Shown here: in pieces, positions 1 to 8,389 of the stretch | Numbering within the stretch: position 1 is the first letter of the stretch | Layout: every line of letters begins with the position of its first letter | Assembly: GCF_001187555.1 (NCBI RefSeq) | Contig: NZ_LFIJ01000001.1 | Coordinates: 1,080,169 to 1,144,168, forward strand | Direction of reading: 5' to 3' | From: Gilvimarinus polysaccharolyticus | GTDB taxonomy: Bacteria; Pseudomonadota; Gammaproteobacteria; Pseudomonadales; Cellvibrionaceae | Length of the DNA: 64,000 nucleotides | The notes under the pieces: generated by a model | The model's input: only the letters and a program-made list of their open reading frames with translations | Told to the model about the DNA's origin: nothing | The model's database searches: none | Made by a program: the position numbers and the translations under genes

Positions 1-2508
1 AGCGGAAAAAGTACCTTGGCGTTCGACCTTATTTTTGGTGAAGGCCAGCGGCGTTATTTAGAATCGCTTAACGCTTATGCTAGGCAGTTTGTGCAACCCG
101 CATCGCGCCCAGATGTAGATGCCATTTACGGTATTCCACCGGCTGTTGCTATCGAGCAACGCACCAGTCGCGGGGGCCGTAAAAGTACTGTGGCAACTCT
201 GACCGAAATTTATCATTACTTGCGCTTATTGTACGTCAAGCTCGGTACGCAATATTGCCCCAGTTGCGACGTTGCCATTCAGCCACAAAATCTCGATGCA
301 ATCGCCGCGCGGTTACAAAAAGACTATCGCGATAAAGAGGTCACGTTACTGGCGCCGATGGTGGTTGCCCGTAAAGGCATTTACCGCGAGCTTGCCCTGT
401 GGGCATCCGAGCGAGGTTACCAACAACTGCGGGTCGATGGCGAATATCAACCTACCGCCGACTGGCCTGCACTTGATCGCTACAAAGAGCACGATATAGA
501 GCTTCCGCTGGCAACGGTTAAGGTCGCTCCTAAAAATCATGAGGCGCTGCTTGATGCGTTGCAGCAAACCTTAAACCTTGGCAATGGTGTGGTTATAGTT
601 GCCGCCGCGACTAAAGCCAGCAGCAAGGCCCGAACCAAAGACCGGTTGTTCTCGACCCAGCGGGCTTGCCCTAGTTGTGGTTGTGGCTTTCCCGAACTAG
701 ATCCTCGGCTGTTTTCGTATAACTCTAAGCACGGCTGGTGTACTGGCTGTTTTGGCACCGGTAAAGTTATTGTCGGTTTTGATGAAGAGCAAACCGGAGA
801 AGAGCGCAACTGGCAGGCCGGTGAGGACGAGGTAGAAAAAACCTGTCGTCAATGCGATGGCCAGCGCTTAAACCCCACGGCGTTAGCGGTGCGTTTTCGC
901 GACCGGTCTATTGCCCAACTGGCTGCGTTAGCGGTAGACGATGCCGAAAATTGGTTTGGTAAACTTAAGCTCAAAAGTCACGAGCAAGCCATTGCCCGCG
1001 ACTTGCTTAGCGAAATGCACAGCCGACTGCATTTTTTGCAAAAAGTTGGGCTTAATTATTTATCCCTCGATCGCGCAGCGCCCACCTTAAGTGGCGGCGA
1101 AGCGCAACGTATTCGCCTAGCGGCACAACTGGGTTCAAGCCTGCGCGGCGTATGTTACGTACTAGACGAACCGACCATTGGCCTACACACGCGAGACAAC
1201 CGCAAACTGATCGAGACTTTGCGTGAATTACAACAACAGGGTAATACCGTTATCGTCGTCGAACACGATGAAGACACCATGCGCGAGGCTGACCATTTAA
1301 TTGATATGGGGCCTCGGGCTGGGATTAATGGCGGTGAGGTAGTGGCTTTTGGCAGCGTTGCTAAAATCATGAAAGCAAAAGCATCACTTACCGGCCAAAT
1401 GCTCGCCAATCCATTGCGTCACCCCATGCCCGGTTTACGCAACCTCGCTATGCGTAAACTATGGTCGCCCGAAAAGCTCAGCCTTATAGGCGCCAGCCAA
1501 AATAATCTCGCTAATGTCAGTGTCGATATACCCCTGCGGCAACTGGTCGCGATAACCGGCGTAAGCGGCAGTGGTAAAAGTACTTTGGTACGCGGTGTAC
1601 TGTACCCCAATGTTAAAACCGCCATTGCCAATGCGCGTAAAAAACAACACAGCTGGCAAGGCGTTAAAAGTATTAGCGGTTGGCAGGGTATCGACCGAGT
1701 TTTGGAGGTAGATCAAACTCCTATTGGCAAAACACCACGCTCATGCCCGGCTACTTACATAGGTATTTGGGATGCGATCCGTAAATTATTTGCCGGCACT
1801 GTTGATGCACGTTTGCGTGGCTACACTCCTGCGCGTTTTTCGTTTAACGCCGGCGATGGCCGCTGTGATGGTTGCGGCGGGCAGGGCATGCAAAAAATCG
1901 AGATGAATTTTTTACCCGATGTTCGCGTGCCTTGCGATGTCTGTCACGGCTGGCGCTTTAACGATGAAACCCTAAGCGTAAGATACAAAGGCAAACATAT
2001 TGGTGATGTGCTCGCCATGAACATCGATGAGGCCGCTGAATTTTTTCAAGCGATCAGCAAAGTTCACCACGCTTTATGTCTGCTGCAAGATGTCGGCCTT
2101 GGCTATTTAACCTTAGGCCAACAAAGCCCCACCTTAAGTGGCGGCGAGGCGCAGCGCATCAAACTGGTGGCCGAGCTCGCCAAGGCGAATATGACCTTTG
2201 AGGACGCCAAAGGCCGTGTAAACCAACACAACTTATATGTGCTGGATGAACCCACCGTAGGTTTGCATATGGCCGACGTAGACAAGCTTTTACATGTACT
2301 GCACCGGCTGGTGGATGCGGGCAACTCGGTATTGGTGATTGAGCATAACTTGGATGTAGTCGCCGAAGCCGATTGGATTATCGATATGGGGCCAGAAGGC
2401 GGCTCTGGCGGGGGTAGGGTTGTGGCGCAGGGTACGCCGAGTACCGTTATTAAGCGCAAACGGTCGTTTACAGGGCATTATTTGGCAGAGGTTTTGAAGG
2501 GGGTGTAG
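1..2508 (+). CDS. uvrA: UvrA-family excinuclease ATPase, compact paralogue (5' end outside window)
   Basis: UvrA proteins are dimeric ABC ATPases that locate DNA damage for nucleotide excision repair. The window opens inside the first Walker A motif (SGKST, bases 1-15), so the N-terminus is missing. Visible in order: a UvrB-binding-like region with a CPSC, a zinc module around bases 670-760, signature LSGGEAQRIRLAAQLG with Walker B YVLDEPT, a second Walker A (GVSGSGKST), a second zinc module (CDGC...CDVC), a second LSGGEAQRI and a second YVLDEPT. Against E. coli UvrA from memory, the stretch between the first zinc module and CRQCDGQRL, normally about 110 residues (insertion domain), is cut to about 35. 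A short extra segment lies before the last Walker B. It may be a paralogue of the housekeeping UvrA. The TTG at base 16 is not the real start. Confidence 0.9.
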   Translation, partial: SGKSTLAFDLIFGEGQRRYLESLNAYARQFVQPASRPDVDAIYGIPPAVAIEQRTSRGGRKSTVATLTEIYHYLRLLYVKLGTQYCPSCDVAIQPQNLDAIAARLQKDYRDKEVTLLAPMVVARKGIYRELALWASERGYQQLRVDGEYQPTADWPALDRYKEHDIELPLATVKVAPKNHEALLDALQQTLNLGNGVVIVAAATKASSKARTKDRLFSTQRACPSCGCGFPELDPRLFSYNSKHGWCTGCFGTGKVIVGFDEEQTGEERNWQAGEDEVEKTCRQCDGQRLNPTALAVRFRDRSIAQLAALAVDDAENWFGKLKLKSHEQAIARDLLSEMHSRLHFLQKVGLNYLSLDRAAPTLSGGEAQRIRLAAQLGSSLRGVCYVLDEPTIGLHTRDNRKLIETLRELQQQGNTVIVVEHDEDTMREADHLIDMGPRAGINGGEVVAFGSVAKIMKAKASLTGQMLANPLRHPMPGLRNLAMRKLWSPEKLSLIGASQNNLANVSVDIPLRQLVAITGVSGSGKSTLVRGVLYPNVKTAIANARKKQHSWQGVKSISGWQGIDRVLEVDQTPIGKTPRSCPATYIGIWDAIRKLFAGTVDARLRGYTPARFSFNAGDGRCDGCGGQGMQKIEMNFLPDVRVPCDVCHGWRFNDETLSVRYKGKHIGDVLAMNIDEAAEFFQAISKVHHALCLLQDVGLGYLTLGQQSPTLSGGEAQRIKLVAELAKANMTFEDAKGRVNQHNLYVLDEPTVGLHMADVDKLLHVLHRLVDAGNSVLVIEHNLDVVAEADWIIDMGPEGGSGGGRVVAQGTPSTVIKRKRSFTGHYLAEVLKGV

Positions 2509-2700
2509 GGTCGAGAGTGTTTTTCAGGCCCGGTCTTGATCCACTGTCCTGAAATGCTTGAGTACTACTTGCACCTATTTACGTACCACTAAAATACGTC
2601 TCCAGCTGGCCGCAGGGGCTCCAAAGCGGTGCTTCGTAAATTATTGAGTGAAGGGCCATATCTACATAGGGGGCCAGTAGGTCGACTATAACCTGAAAGA

Positions 2701-2725
2701 ATGCCACTATTAGAAATAGTGGCAT
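2701..2725. repeat. Perfect 11-bp hairpin in the uvrA downstream gap
   Basis: ATGCCACTATT at 2701-2711 and its exact complement at 2715-2725 enclose an AGA loop. It lies 192 bases after the uvrA stop and 43 bases before the next start codon. No T-run follows on either strand, so it is either a weak terminator or a structured or operator element for the downstream lipoprotein gene. Confidence 0.5.
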
Positions 2726-2768
2726 AACGACAGAAGGTATTTAATTAAATATCAGAAAGGGAGCTTTA

Positions 2769-3236
2769 ATGATTAAATCATGGAGATATACGAGTATCGC
2801 CTCTGTTTTTATGATCTTAACTGCGTGTGGAGGTGGTACTGACGTAGATGATGAAATTAATTGTCCTACGGTAGTCGATTATGCGGACCCTCTGCTGACT
2901 ATTACCTCTGTGATTGATAGCTCAAGCGGTGAGCTGCTGACTCAGGTGACGCTAAGCAAATTGTCTATCAATGGCAACGACGAGCGGTTTGATTACTTGG
3001 ACGATAGCGTTTTTTCAAGGATCGACGTGATTGATGAGGGGGCGTCGGCGATTTGTACTCTGCCGTGCGCGTTGTTTACGAGTCAGGCAGAGTATTCGTT
3101 TGTTTTAAGCTCACCGGCTTACCAGCCCAAGGTGGTCGAGATTAGTCCGCGTTATAAAAGTTTTGGCGCACCAATCTGTATGAGCATCTATTCTGACGGG
3201 GAGGAAACGTCTTTTAATCTCGATCCTGTTTTTTAG
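2769..3236 (+). CDS. Hypothetical lipoprotein
   Basis: This 155-residue protein has a lipoprotein signal: basic start, hydrophobic segment, then lipobox LTAC (Cys at about residue 20) followed by a Gly-rich linker. The mature part has several cysteines (CPT, CTLPC, PICM), so disulfides in the periplasm are possible. A segment near VIDSSSGELLTQVTLS looks beta-rich, like a small carboxypeptidase-regulatory or Ig-like fold, but I recognise no named family. A good ribosome site (AAAGGGAG) precedes the ATG. The gene stands alone between uvrA and another exported protein. Function unknown. Confidence 0.65.
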   Translation: MIKSWRYTSIASVFMILTACGGGTDVDDEINCPTVVDYADPLLTITSVIDSSSGELLTQVTLSKLSINGNDERFDYLDDSVFSRIDVIDEGASAICTLPCALFTSQAEYSFVLSSPAYQPKVVEISPRYKSFGAPICMSIYSDGEETSFNLDPVF

Positions 3237-3340
3237 TTTGTGGCGTAAGTGATGTATTTTAAAGTGGATGCGCCTACTGACTACCCTGCGGGTAGAACAA
3301 CCAGATTTATGAATTCAATCGATATTTACGGGAGCTGCAT

Positions 3341-3727
3341 ATGAAAAGTACACTGCTATTATTGTTTTTTAGTCTGACGGCATCTATGGCAATGGCGGCC
3401 GAGGAATTCACTCTGCCGCTAGAAATACCCATTGTGCCTGATGCGCGACTGGCCATTAGCGATGCTTATGATGTGCCAGGTGGGGGCAGGGAGGAGGCGA
3501 TAGCGAGATTTGGCACTAAGGTGCCACGGCAAGATGTAATGGCTTTTTATCGGGCGGCTCTGGAAGAGGCTGGATTTCAAATTTATTCATCATCAGATAA
3601 AGCCAAGTATGCCATGATCGCCGCAAAGCGCGATGATGATCGAGTTACCGTTTATTTTAGAGATCAAAGTGATTGGGTCGAGGCGGATGAAAGTGAATTT
3701 TCCGTCAAGGCCGTGTACAACAAGTAA
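3341..3727 (+). CDS. Hypothetical periplasmic protein
   Basis: This is a 128-residue protein with a cleavable Sec signal (about residues 1-19, ending AMA). The mature protein has a hydrophilic alpha/beta pattern. Its central segment (GTKVPRQDVMAFYRAALEEAGFQ) resembles the small exported domain in which a helix is followed by a strand of the form DDRVTVYF. I do not recognise a function. A GGGAG ribosome site stands 6 bases before the ATG. A strong hairpin terminator about 120 bases downstream separates it from the convergent GH43 gene. Confidence 0.6.
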   Translation: MKSTLLLLFFSLTASMAMAAEEFTLPLEIPIVPDARLAISDAYDVPGGGREEAIARFGTKVPRQDVMAFYRAALEEAGFQIYSSSDKAKYAMIAAKRDDDRVTVYFRDQSDWVEADESEFSVKAVYNK

Positions 3728-3850
3728 TAGCATCGCTGCACTTGCACTTGTTAACCACAGCATCTTTTGGTCATTGTAATACGCAGCTGCGCATGGACTT
3801 TGCCTCAGCTTAGGGCACTATTGTTGGAACAGCTCTGGGTAAATGCTATG

Positions 3851-3888
3851 AAAAAAGGCCGGCATCTTTTTAAAGATGTCGGCCTTTT
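3851..3888. terminator. Bidirectional intrinsic terminator
   Basis: A six-A run, GGCCGGCATCTTT, a 2-base loop, AAAGATGTCGGCC (one G-U pair) and a four-T run form a 13-bp stem flanked by A and T tracts. It can end transcription from the + gene at 3341 and from the - strand xylosidase gene that ends at 3988. Confidence 0.85.
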
Positions 3889-3987
3889 CTCGTTTTCACG
3901 TAATGCTAAAGCTTTGCTAAAAAGTCTAACGCCTTTTAAATTACGGAGTTTTGTGAGGCGCCTTTAGTCGGCACGTGTACAGCATGC

Positions 3988-5598
3988 TTACTCATGTTCT
4001 ATGTAACTAAAAGATGAAAAATCCGCTGGTGCAAAACGTCCCGAGAGATCGTGACACGCTAACCCCACAAACGCACCAGTAAAGTGCTCGGCATCAACTT
4101 CGTCAGCCAGGCCGCTGTAATCAATATAGCCTCCTAGAGGTTGCCAGTCACCTGATTGGCTGGCCCATGAGCCTCGCCATTGATCGTATTCGACTTCTAT
4201 GCGCAGTTTAATGTCTCCTGCGGGTAGGGGGATGCGCTTGCCTAACGGGTAGCGCATACTGCCGCTCATGGTAGCCATAACAACTTCAAGTGCACGGCCT
4301 ATTAATGGATCGTGAGTGATGCACAAATAGATAAACTTTTGGGTGTTATAAAAGCTGATTAACCCCGCCATTTGTTGAAAGCTTTCTGGCTGAAAATTGA
4401 TGCTTGTTTCGGCCGTAAAGCAAAAGGCTTGTTGGCGCCGGGCGATGAGGCTTTGTTGATATAAACTGCTGGGGGCTTCTTGCCCCAACAAACGTAAATA
4501 ACCAGGCTTTGCATCGTAAGACAATACCGGCTCGGTTAACGCTATTCGGGGGGTCTGATAATGCAGCGTAAGTTTATCTTTGCAAAAATCAAAATGCTCA
4601 GTTTGCAATTTGTTATCTGATGCAACACCCAGACTGTTGGGTACATTTTGCTCTGGCCCCTTGTGATTATGGGCGAGCCTGGGCCAGCCGTCTGAGCTCA
4701 TAACAACTTTTTGAATAGCAGTCTCCCGGCCCAGAACACAGCGTCCCCGATACGGTAACGGGCGACCGGTTAAGTGTACAAAGTAATGATCACCATTGGG
4801 CAGAGTAACTAAATCACCATGACCGCTGCGCCGTAATGAGCTTGAAGGATGACTAGCGCTATTAAGAAAGTGTGCTTGTGGGTCTATTTCATAAGGTCCT
4901 AGTAAATTTTTACTGCGCGCAAAAAGTGCAGCGTGATCTACAAAGGTTCCGCCCTCTGCGGTAAGTAAATAATAGTAGCCGTGCATTTTATACAGGTGTG
5001 AGCCCTCCACCAGCCCTAAGTCGGAGCCTTTAAATATATTATCAATAGGGCCCACTAGCTTTTTCTGATTAGGGTCATACTCTTGAATCACAATGCCGGC
5101 AAAATTTTTCGCATGACTGTGATGATGAATGCTAACCGCGGGCCGATGATCCCACAGTACATTTAACAGCCATTTGCGGCCGTCATCATCGTGAAATAGT
5201 GATGGGTCAAAACCGCTGGCATTCAGATAAATTGGCTCGGACCAAGGCCCCATAATATTAGCGCTAGTAACTAGGTAGTTTTTTCGTACCTGATAATCGG
5301 TTTGGTACTCTCGCACATCTGTGTATATCAAATAAAATAGGCCGTCGTGATGCGTCAGGCAGGGGGCCCATACCCCGCAAGAATTAGGGTGGCCTTGCAT
5401 ATTTAATTGCGATAAACGATCTAATGGATGGGTTAATAACGTCCAGTTTGCAAGATCGGTAGAGTGATGGATTTGCACCCCAGGAAACCACTCAAAGGTA
5501 GAGGTGGCGATATAGTAATCATCTTCTACTCGGCAAATAGAAGGGTCTGGGTTAAACCCCTTTAAAATCGGATTGTTTATCATGTTTGCGTCAGTCAT
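3988..5598 (-). CDS. GH43 beta-xylosidase, cytoplasmic
   Basis: Glycoside hydrolase family 43 (subfamily 11-like beta-xylosidase) releases xylose from xylo-oligosaccharides. The N-terminal five-bladed propeller shows the three acidic catalytic positions of the family: D18 in FNPDPS (general base), D131 in FDPSLF (pKa modulator) and E198 in LVEGSHLY (general acid). Residues about 330-536 form the C-terminal beta-sandwich typical of these enzymes (GAFVGLACHDLSGR near the end). The length of 536 residues is normal. There is no signal peptide, so it should act on imported oligosaccharides. GGGG lies before the chosen ATG; another ATG five codons in is possible. A separate secreted GH11 xylanase lies 2.8 kb away, which suits a xylan pathway. 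Arabinofuranosidase activity cannot be excluded. Confidence 0.93.
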   Translation of the reverse strand: MTDANMINNPILKGFNPDPSICRVEDDYYIATSTFEWFPGVQIHHSTDLANWTLLTHPLDRLSQLNMQGHPNSCGVWAPCLTHHDGLFYLIYTDVREYQTDYQVRKNYLVTSANIMGPWSEPIYLNASGFDPSLFHDDDGRKWLLNVLWDHRPAVSIHHHSHAKNFAGIVIQEYDPNQKKLVGPIDNIFKGSDLGLVEGSHLYKMHGYYYLLTAEGGTFVDHAALFARSKNLLGPYEIDPQAHFLNSASHPSSSLRRSGHGDLVTLPNGDHYFVHLTGRPLPYRGRCVLGRETAIQKVVMSSDGWPRLAHNHKGPEQNVPNSLGVASDNKLQTEHFDFCKDKLTLHYQTPRIALTEPVLSYDAKPGYLRLLGQEAPSSLYQQSLIARRQQAFCFTAETSINFQPESFQQMAGLISFYNTQKFIYLCITHDPLIGRALEVVMATMSGSMRYPLGKRIPLPAGDIKLRIEVEYDQWRGSWASQSGDWQPLGGYIDYSGLADEVDAEHFTGAFVGLACHDLSGRFAPADFSSFSYIEHE

Positions 5599-5716
5599 TT
5601 GTTACCCCTACCAAAACACCTACCCGCCGTCATCGCGGAGTTGACTGTTGATTCTAACGCCTTGTAGTCATTGCGACAACGTGAGCGCTTAATCTTGAGT
5701 ATCTAACGACGGATTG

Positions 5717-5781
5717 TTGCGCTAACGCGCAAAATCTACCAATGCCCCAATATTGGTAGTCAAAAGCAATATTCGCTTTTG
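5717..5781. promoter_or_regulatory. Cluster of three inverted repeats upstream of the xylosidase gene
   Basis: Three dyads lie within 65 bases between the divergent GH43 gene and the DUF2157-like gene: TTGCGC-TAAC-GCGCAA (5717-5732, perfect); CTACCAAT with an 8-base gap and ATTGGTAG (5736-5759, perfect); and CAAAAGC with a 7-base gap and GCTTTTG (5761-5781). The first resembles operators bound by LacI-type sugar repressors, but no regulator gene is adjacent. Regulatory function is inferred. Confidence 0.45.
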
Positions 5782-5874
5782 GCTGGGCAGTGGTTATTGT
5801 ACAGTGCGTATGATGTGTTCAATATTTTTACCAAACCTTAAGTTTCACGCCCAGACTATAAGAAAAGGATGACT

Positions 5875-6951
5875 ATGGCCAACCTCAGTAAATCTCAAGC
5901 GCAGTCGCGGGCTGATCAGGTCCAGGCTTTTCGTGCAGAGCAAGAGTTTTTGAAAAACCAAGGCTTATTGCAGCTACCAGAGAGTACTGCTAACACTATT
6001 CGTCAATATCATGATGAGCTGCTTGACGAGTTGCAGCAGTCACAGGATGTTGATTTAAGTGATGGCGCTAAAAGCTTGTCTCTGGGTATGCAGATTGTGT
6101 CTTTTTTAGGCGCATCGGCATTGGCGGCGAGTTTGTTTTTTCTGTTTTATCAATACTGGGGTTACTTTTCTACTGCATCACAAGTGGCAGTTTTAGTTTC
6201 GGCGCCTTTGTTAAGCTTGGCTCTAGCACTGTGGGTGCGACGTTTGGATTCGTCAGGTTATTACGCTAAATTAGCCGCTTTGGTGTCTTTTTCGAGCTGG
6301 GTGTTAAACATTGTGATGCTCGGTAGCATTTTTAATATGACGCCATCGCCCAATGCTTTAGCGGTATTTGCACTTTATGGGTTTTTGCTCGCTTACCTCT
6401 TGCAGGTACGCTTATTGTTGGCCGCTGCGATGTTTTGTAGCTTTATTTTTATTGGGGCGCAGTTTGGAACCTGGATGGGCAGTTATTGGGTCTATGTTGG
6501 CGAGTTTCCTGAGCATATTTTTCTTCCTGCATTTTTGTTTTTTATTGTTCCTATTTTGATAAATCAAGATCGATTTCATGGGTTTTCGTCCATTTATCAA
6601 ATCCTTTCGACCATTGCCTTTTTTATTGCATTACTTATTTTGGCCAATTGGGGTAGGGCTAGTTATTTACCTTGGTCGAACTCTGCTATTGAGGGAAGCT
6701 ACCAATTATTGGGGTTTGTCGCGAGTGCGCTGTTGGTCATTTACGGTATACGTACTAATGCCACAAAACTGATGCTTACCGGAAATGTATTTTTCGCCTT
6801 ATTCCTTTACACCAAGTTTTTTGATTGGTGGTGGGGTTGGCTGCCAAAGTATGTCTTCTTTTTATTGATTGGGTTAACGGCTATTTTAGCTATGGTGGTG
6901 TTTAATCGTTTGCGCAAATTACAGCAGCAGGGAGGCAGGTATGAAAACTAA
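5875..6951 (+). CDS. DUF2157-type integral membrane protein
   Basis: A polytopic inner-membrane protein with a soluble N-terminal helical part (about residues 1-70, acidic and Gln-rich) followed by roughly nine hydrophobic segments. The N-terminal pattern of a short soluble domain running into stacked helices, and the partner gene downstream, fit the DUF2157 family, which has no established function. I chose the second ATG (5875) because AAAAGG sits about 7 bases before it; an ATG at 5869 would touch the ribosome site. The stop codon lies inside the next gene (11-base overlap), so the two are translationally coupled. Confidence 0.75.
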   Translation: MANLSKSQAQSRADQVQAFRAEQEFLKNQGLLQLPESTANTIRQYHDELLDELQQSQDVDLSDGAKSLSLGMQIVSFLGASALAASLFFLFYQYWGYFSTASQVAVLVSAPLLSLALALWVRRLDSSGYYAKLAALVSFSSWVLNIVMLGSIFNMTPSPNALAVFALYGFLLAYLLQVRLLLAAAMFCSFIFIGAQFGTWMGSYWVYVGEFPEHIFLPAFLFFIVPILINQDRFHGFSSIYQILSTIAFFIALLILANWGRASYLPWSNSAIEGSYQLLGFVASALLVIYGIRTNATKLMLTGNVFFALFLYTKFFDWWWGWLPKYVFFLLIGLTAILAMVVFNRLRKLQQQGGRYEN

Positions 6952-7777
6952 AAAGATACTTGTTTTACTTAGTTTTGGCGTCATTATCTTGGTGAATGGC
7001 ATTATTTTAGCTAAGGTGATTTTCAATCGCTCTGAGGTTGTCACTCAAATATCATTGTCTGAGCGGGAGCTTGAACTTCCATATCGTTATGGCTTTAAAT
7101 CAGAGGATTCAAGCTTACGCTTATCTTTACAGTGGCGTACGCCAGCAGCAGAGCCTTTATCCTCTGATGTTAAATACTATGGTTGGCACTCTGATCGGGC
7201 ACTGACTTTATCGGATGTTCATTTTTTCAGCTTTCAATTCCCTAGTTGCAGCAACGATAATCATCGTCGCCATAAAAAATCTGCTTGGGTTTTAGCCGAG
7301 TTTAACGGCCCGAGTTATGCTCGCCATGTTCAGCGCGTAGAGCAATATCATGCGCTAATCCATTCTCTTGTGGCAGAAGAAAACACCGAATCCTCTCAAA
7401 AGGAGCTGAACAACAAGCGTAAATACGCAGCCGACATGTTTAACGCTGCGAAAAACACCGATTCACGTTTATTTATTATTGATGCCGCCGCTGAGCGAGA
7501 ACTGTTAGAGGCCGCACTGGAAGAGCTCAAGCCTGTAGGCACTGCAACGTATATGATTATTCCGGCAGAAGTGCAAAATGGATATTACCGCTGTGATAAC
7601 AAACCACAAAAGGCCAATTCAATCCGGGTGAATAAACTTGCTGTAAATTCGCTTTATGTCCCTAAAGATTTAGCAGTAACTTTGGCACCAAGTAAAGACT
7701 CCAGTAAGGTTAATTTTGAAGCGATGATTAATTATGGTCGCCTGTATGAACCTTGGTTAAGTAAGCTCGAGCAATAA
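6941..7777 (+). CDS. DUF4824-like exported or membrane-anchored protein
   Basis: A 278-residue protein with one N-terminal hydrophobic segment (about residues 5-27) that looks like an uncleaved anchor, and the rest predicted periplasmic. The opening after the anchor, LSERELELPYRYG, is the sequence I associate with DUF4824 proteins, which are found downstream of DUF2157 proteins; this recall is moderate. The gene overlaps its upstream neighbour by 11 bases with GGGAGG as ribosome site, so the pair should form one membrane complex. Substrate and role are unknown. Confidence 0.65.
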   Translation: MKTKKILVLLSFGVIILVNGIILAKVIFNRSEVVTQISLSERELELPYRYGFKSEDSSLRLSLQWRTPAAEPLSSDVKYYGWHSDRALTLSDVHFFSFQFPSCSNDNHRRHKKSAWVLAEFNGPSYARHVQRVEQYHALIHSLVAEENTESSQKELNNKRKYAADMFNAAKNTDSRLFIIDAAAERELLEAALEELKPVGTATYMIIPAEVQNGYYRCDNKPQKANSIRVNKLAVNSLYVPKDLAVTLAPSKDSSKVNFEAMINYGRLYEPWLSKLEQ

Positions 7778-8277
7778 CCGCAGCCTTGTAAGGACAGAAA
7801 CTATCAGTTAATAAAATTTTGAATTTTACGCACATAGACTATGTAAAATGAGTGTATTGTGCGTGGAGGGCTTTCTAACAGCGAGATCCATTTAATAACT
7901 TTTGTCTGAAAGTAGAATTTTCCTATAATAATTTTTATAACAAACTCTACATAGTACTTCCTTGTGATTCCAACAAAATAGCTGCCACCATTCTCAAACA
8001 TGCTAAATCAGCATTCTGTTTCCGATCTCATCGAGAAAAGAACATAAGCTCTGTTAACTCTCTCACATAATGAAAAAATAATTGGATTATATGGATGCCT
8101 TGGGTGATGTAACAACTCCTTCAAAAAGGAAATAGAAGAGGTATCGCTTCATTCAAAAATAGTATTTTGATCACCACCTTGTCGCAGCTACCATATAGTC
8201 ACAGTGACCATATATGGAGGTTTATGGCTTGCTGGGGCGCATTAGGGTATTCGAACTAGATTTTAGCTGATCAGAAA

Positions 8278-8297
8278 AATAATCGAATTCGATTATT
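8278..8297. promoter_or_regulatory. Perfect 20-bp palindrome upstream of GH11 gene
   Basis: The half-site AATAATCGAA is followed directly by its exact complement, centred on an EcoRI-like GAATTC, 92 bases before the xylanase start codon. Perfect symmetry and position suggest a homodimeric repressor or activator site. The bound protein is unknown. Confidence 0.45.
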
Positions 8298-8346
8298 CTA
8301 AAACGCAAAACAACAGGCTAAAGGAGTAAAAGCCGACAACTGTCAT

Positions 8347-8366
8347 CATCCGCGATACTGCGGATG
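8347..8366 (+). promoter_or_regulatory. Leader hairpin before the xylanase start
   Basis: CATCCGC (8347-8353) and GCGGATG (8360-8366) form a 7-bp stem with a 6-base loop that ends 23 bases before the start codon. It sits just upstream of the ribosome site (AAAAAGG), so it could protect the mRNA end or tune translation. Confidence 0.35.
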
Positions 8367-8389
8367 TGATTCCCGAAAAAGGTACTATT

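Larger units (their letters stand above)
7778..8389. other. AT-rich intergenic region with several dyads
   Basis: I find no convincing gene in these 612 bases. A 65-codon reading frame on the - strand (7804-8001) lacks family resemblance. The right half holds an imperfect inverted repeat built on GTCAC-A-GTGAC flanked by CCATATA/TATATGG (8191-8217), a perfect 20-bp palindrome (8278-8297) and a hairpin just before the xylanase start (8347-8366). It is probably the control region of the xylanase gene. Confidence 0.5.

Noticed and set aside
3767-3967. 66-codon + strand reading frame after the 3341 gene
   Set aside because: It contains the intrinsic terminator (3851-3888) and has no protein-like features.
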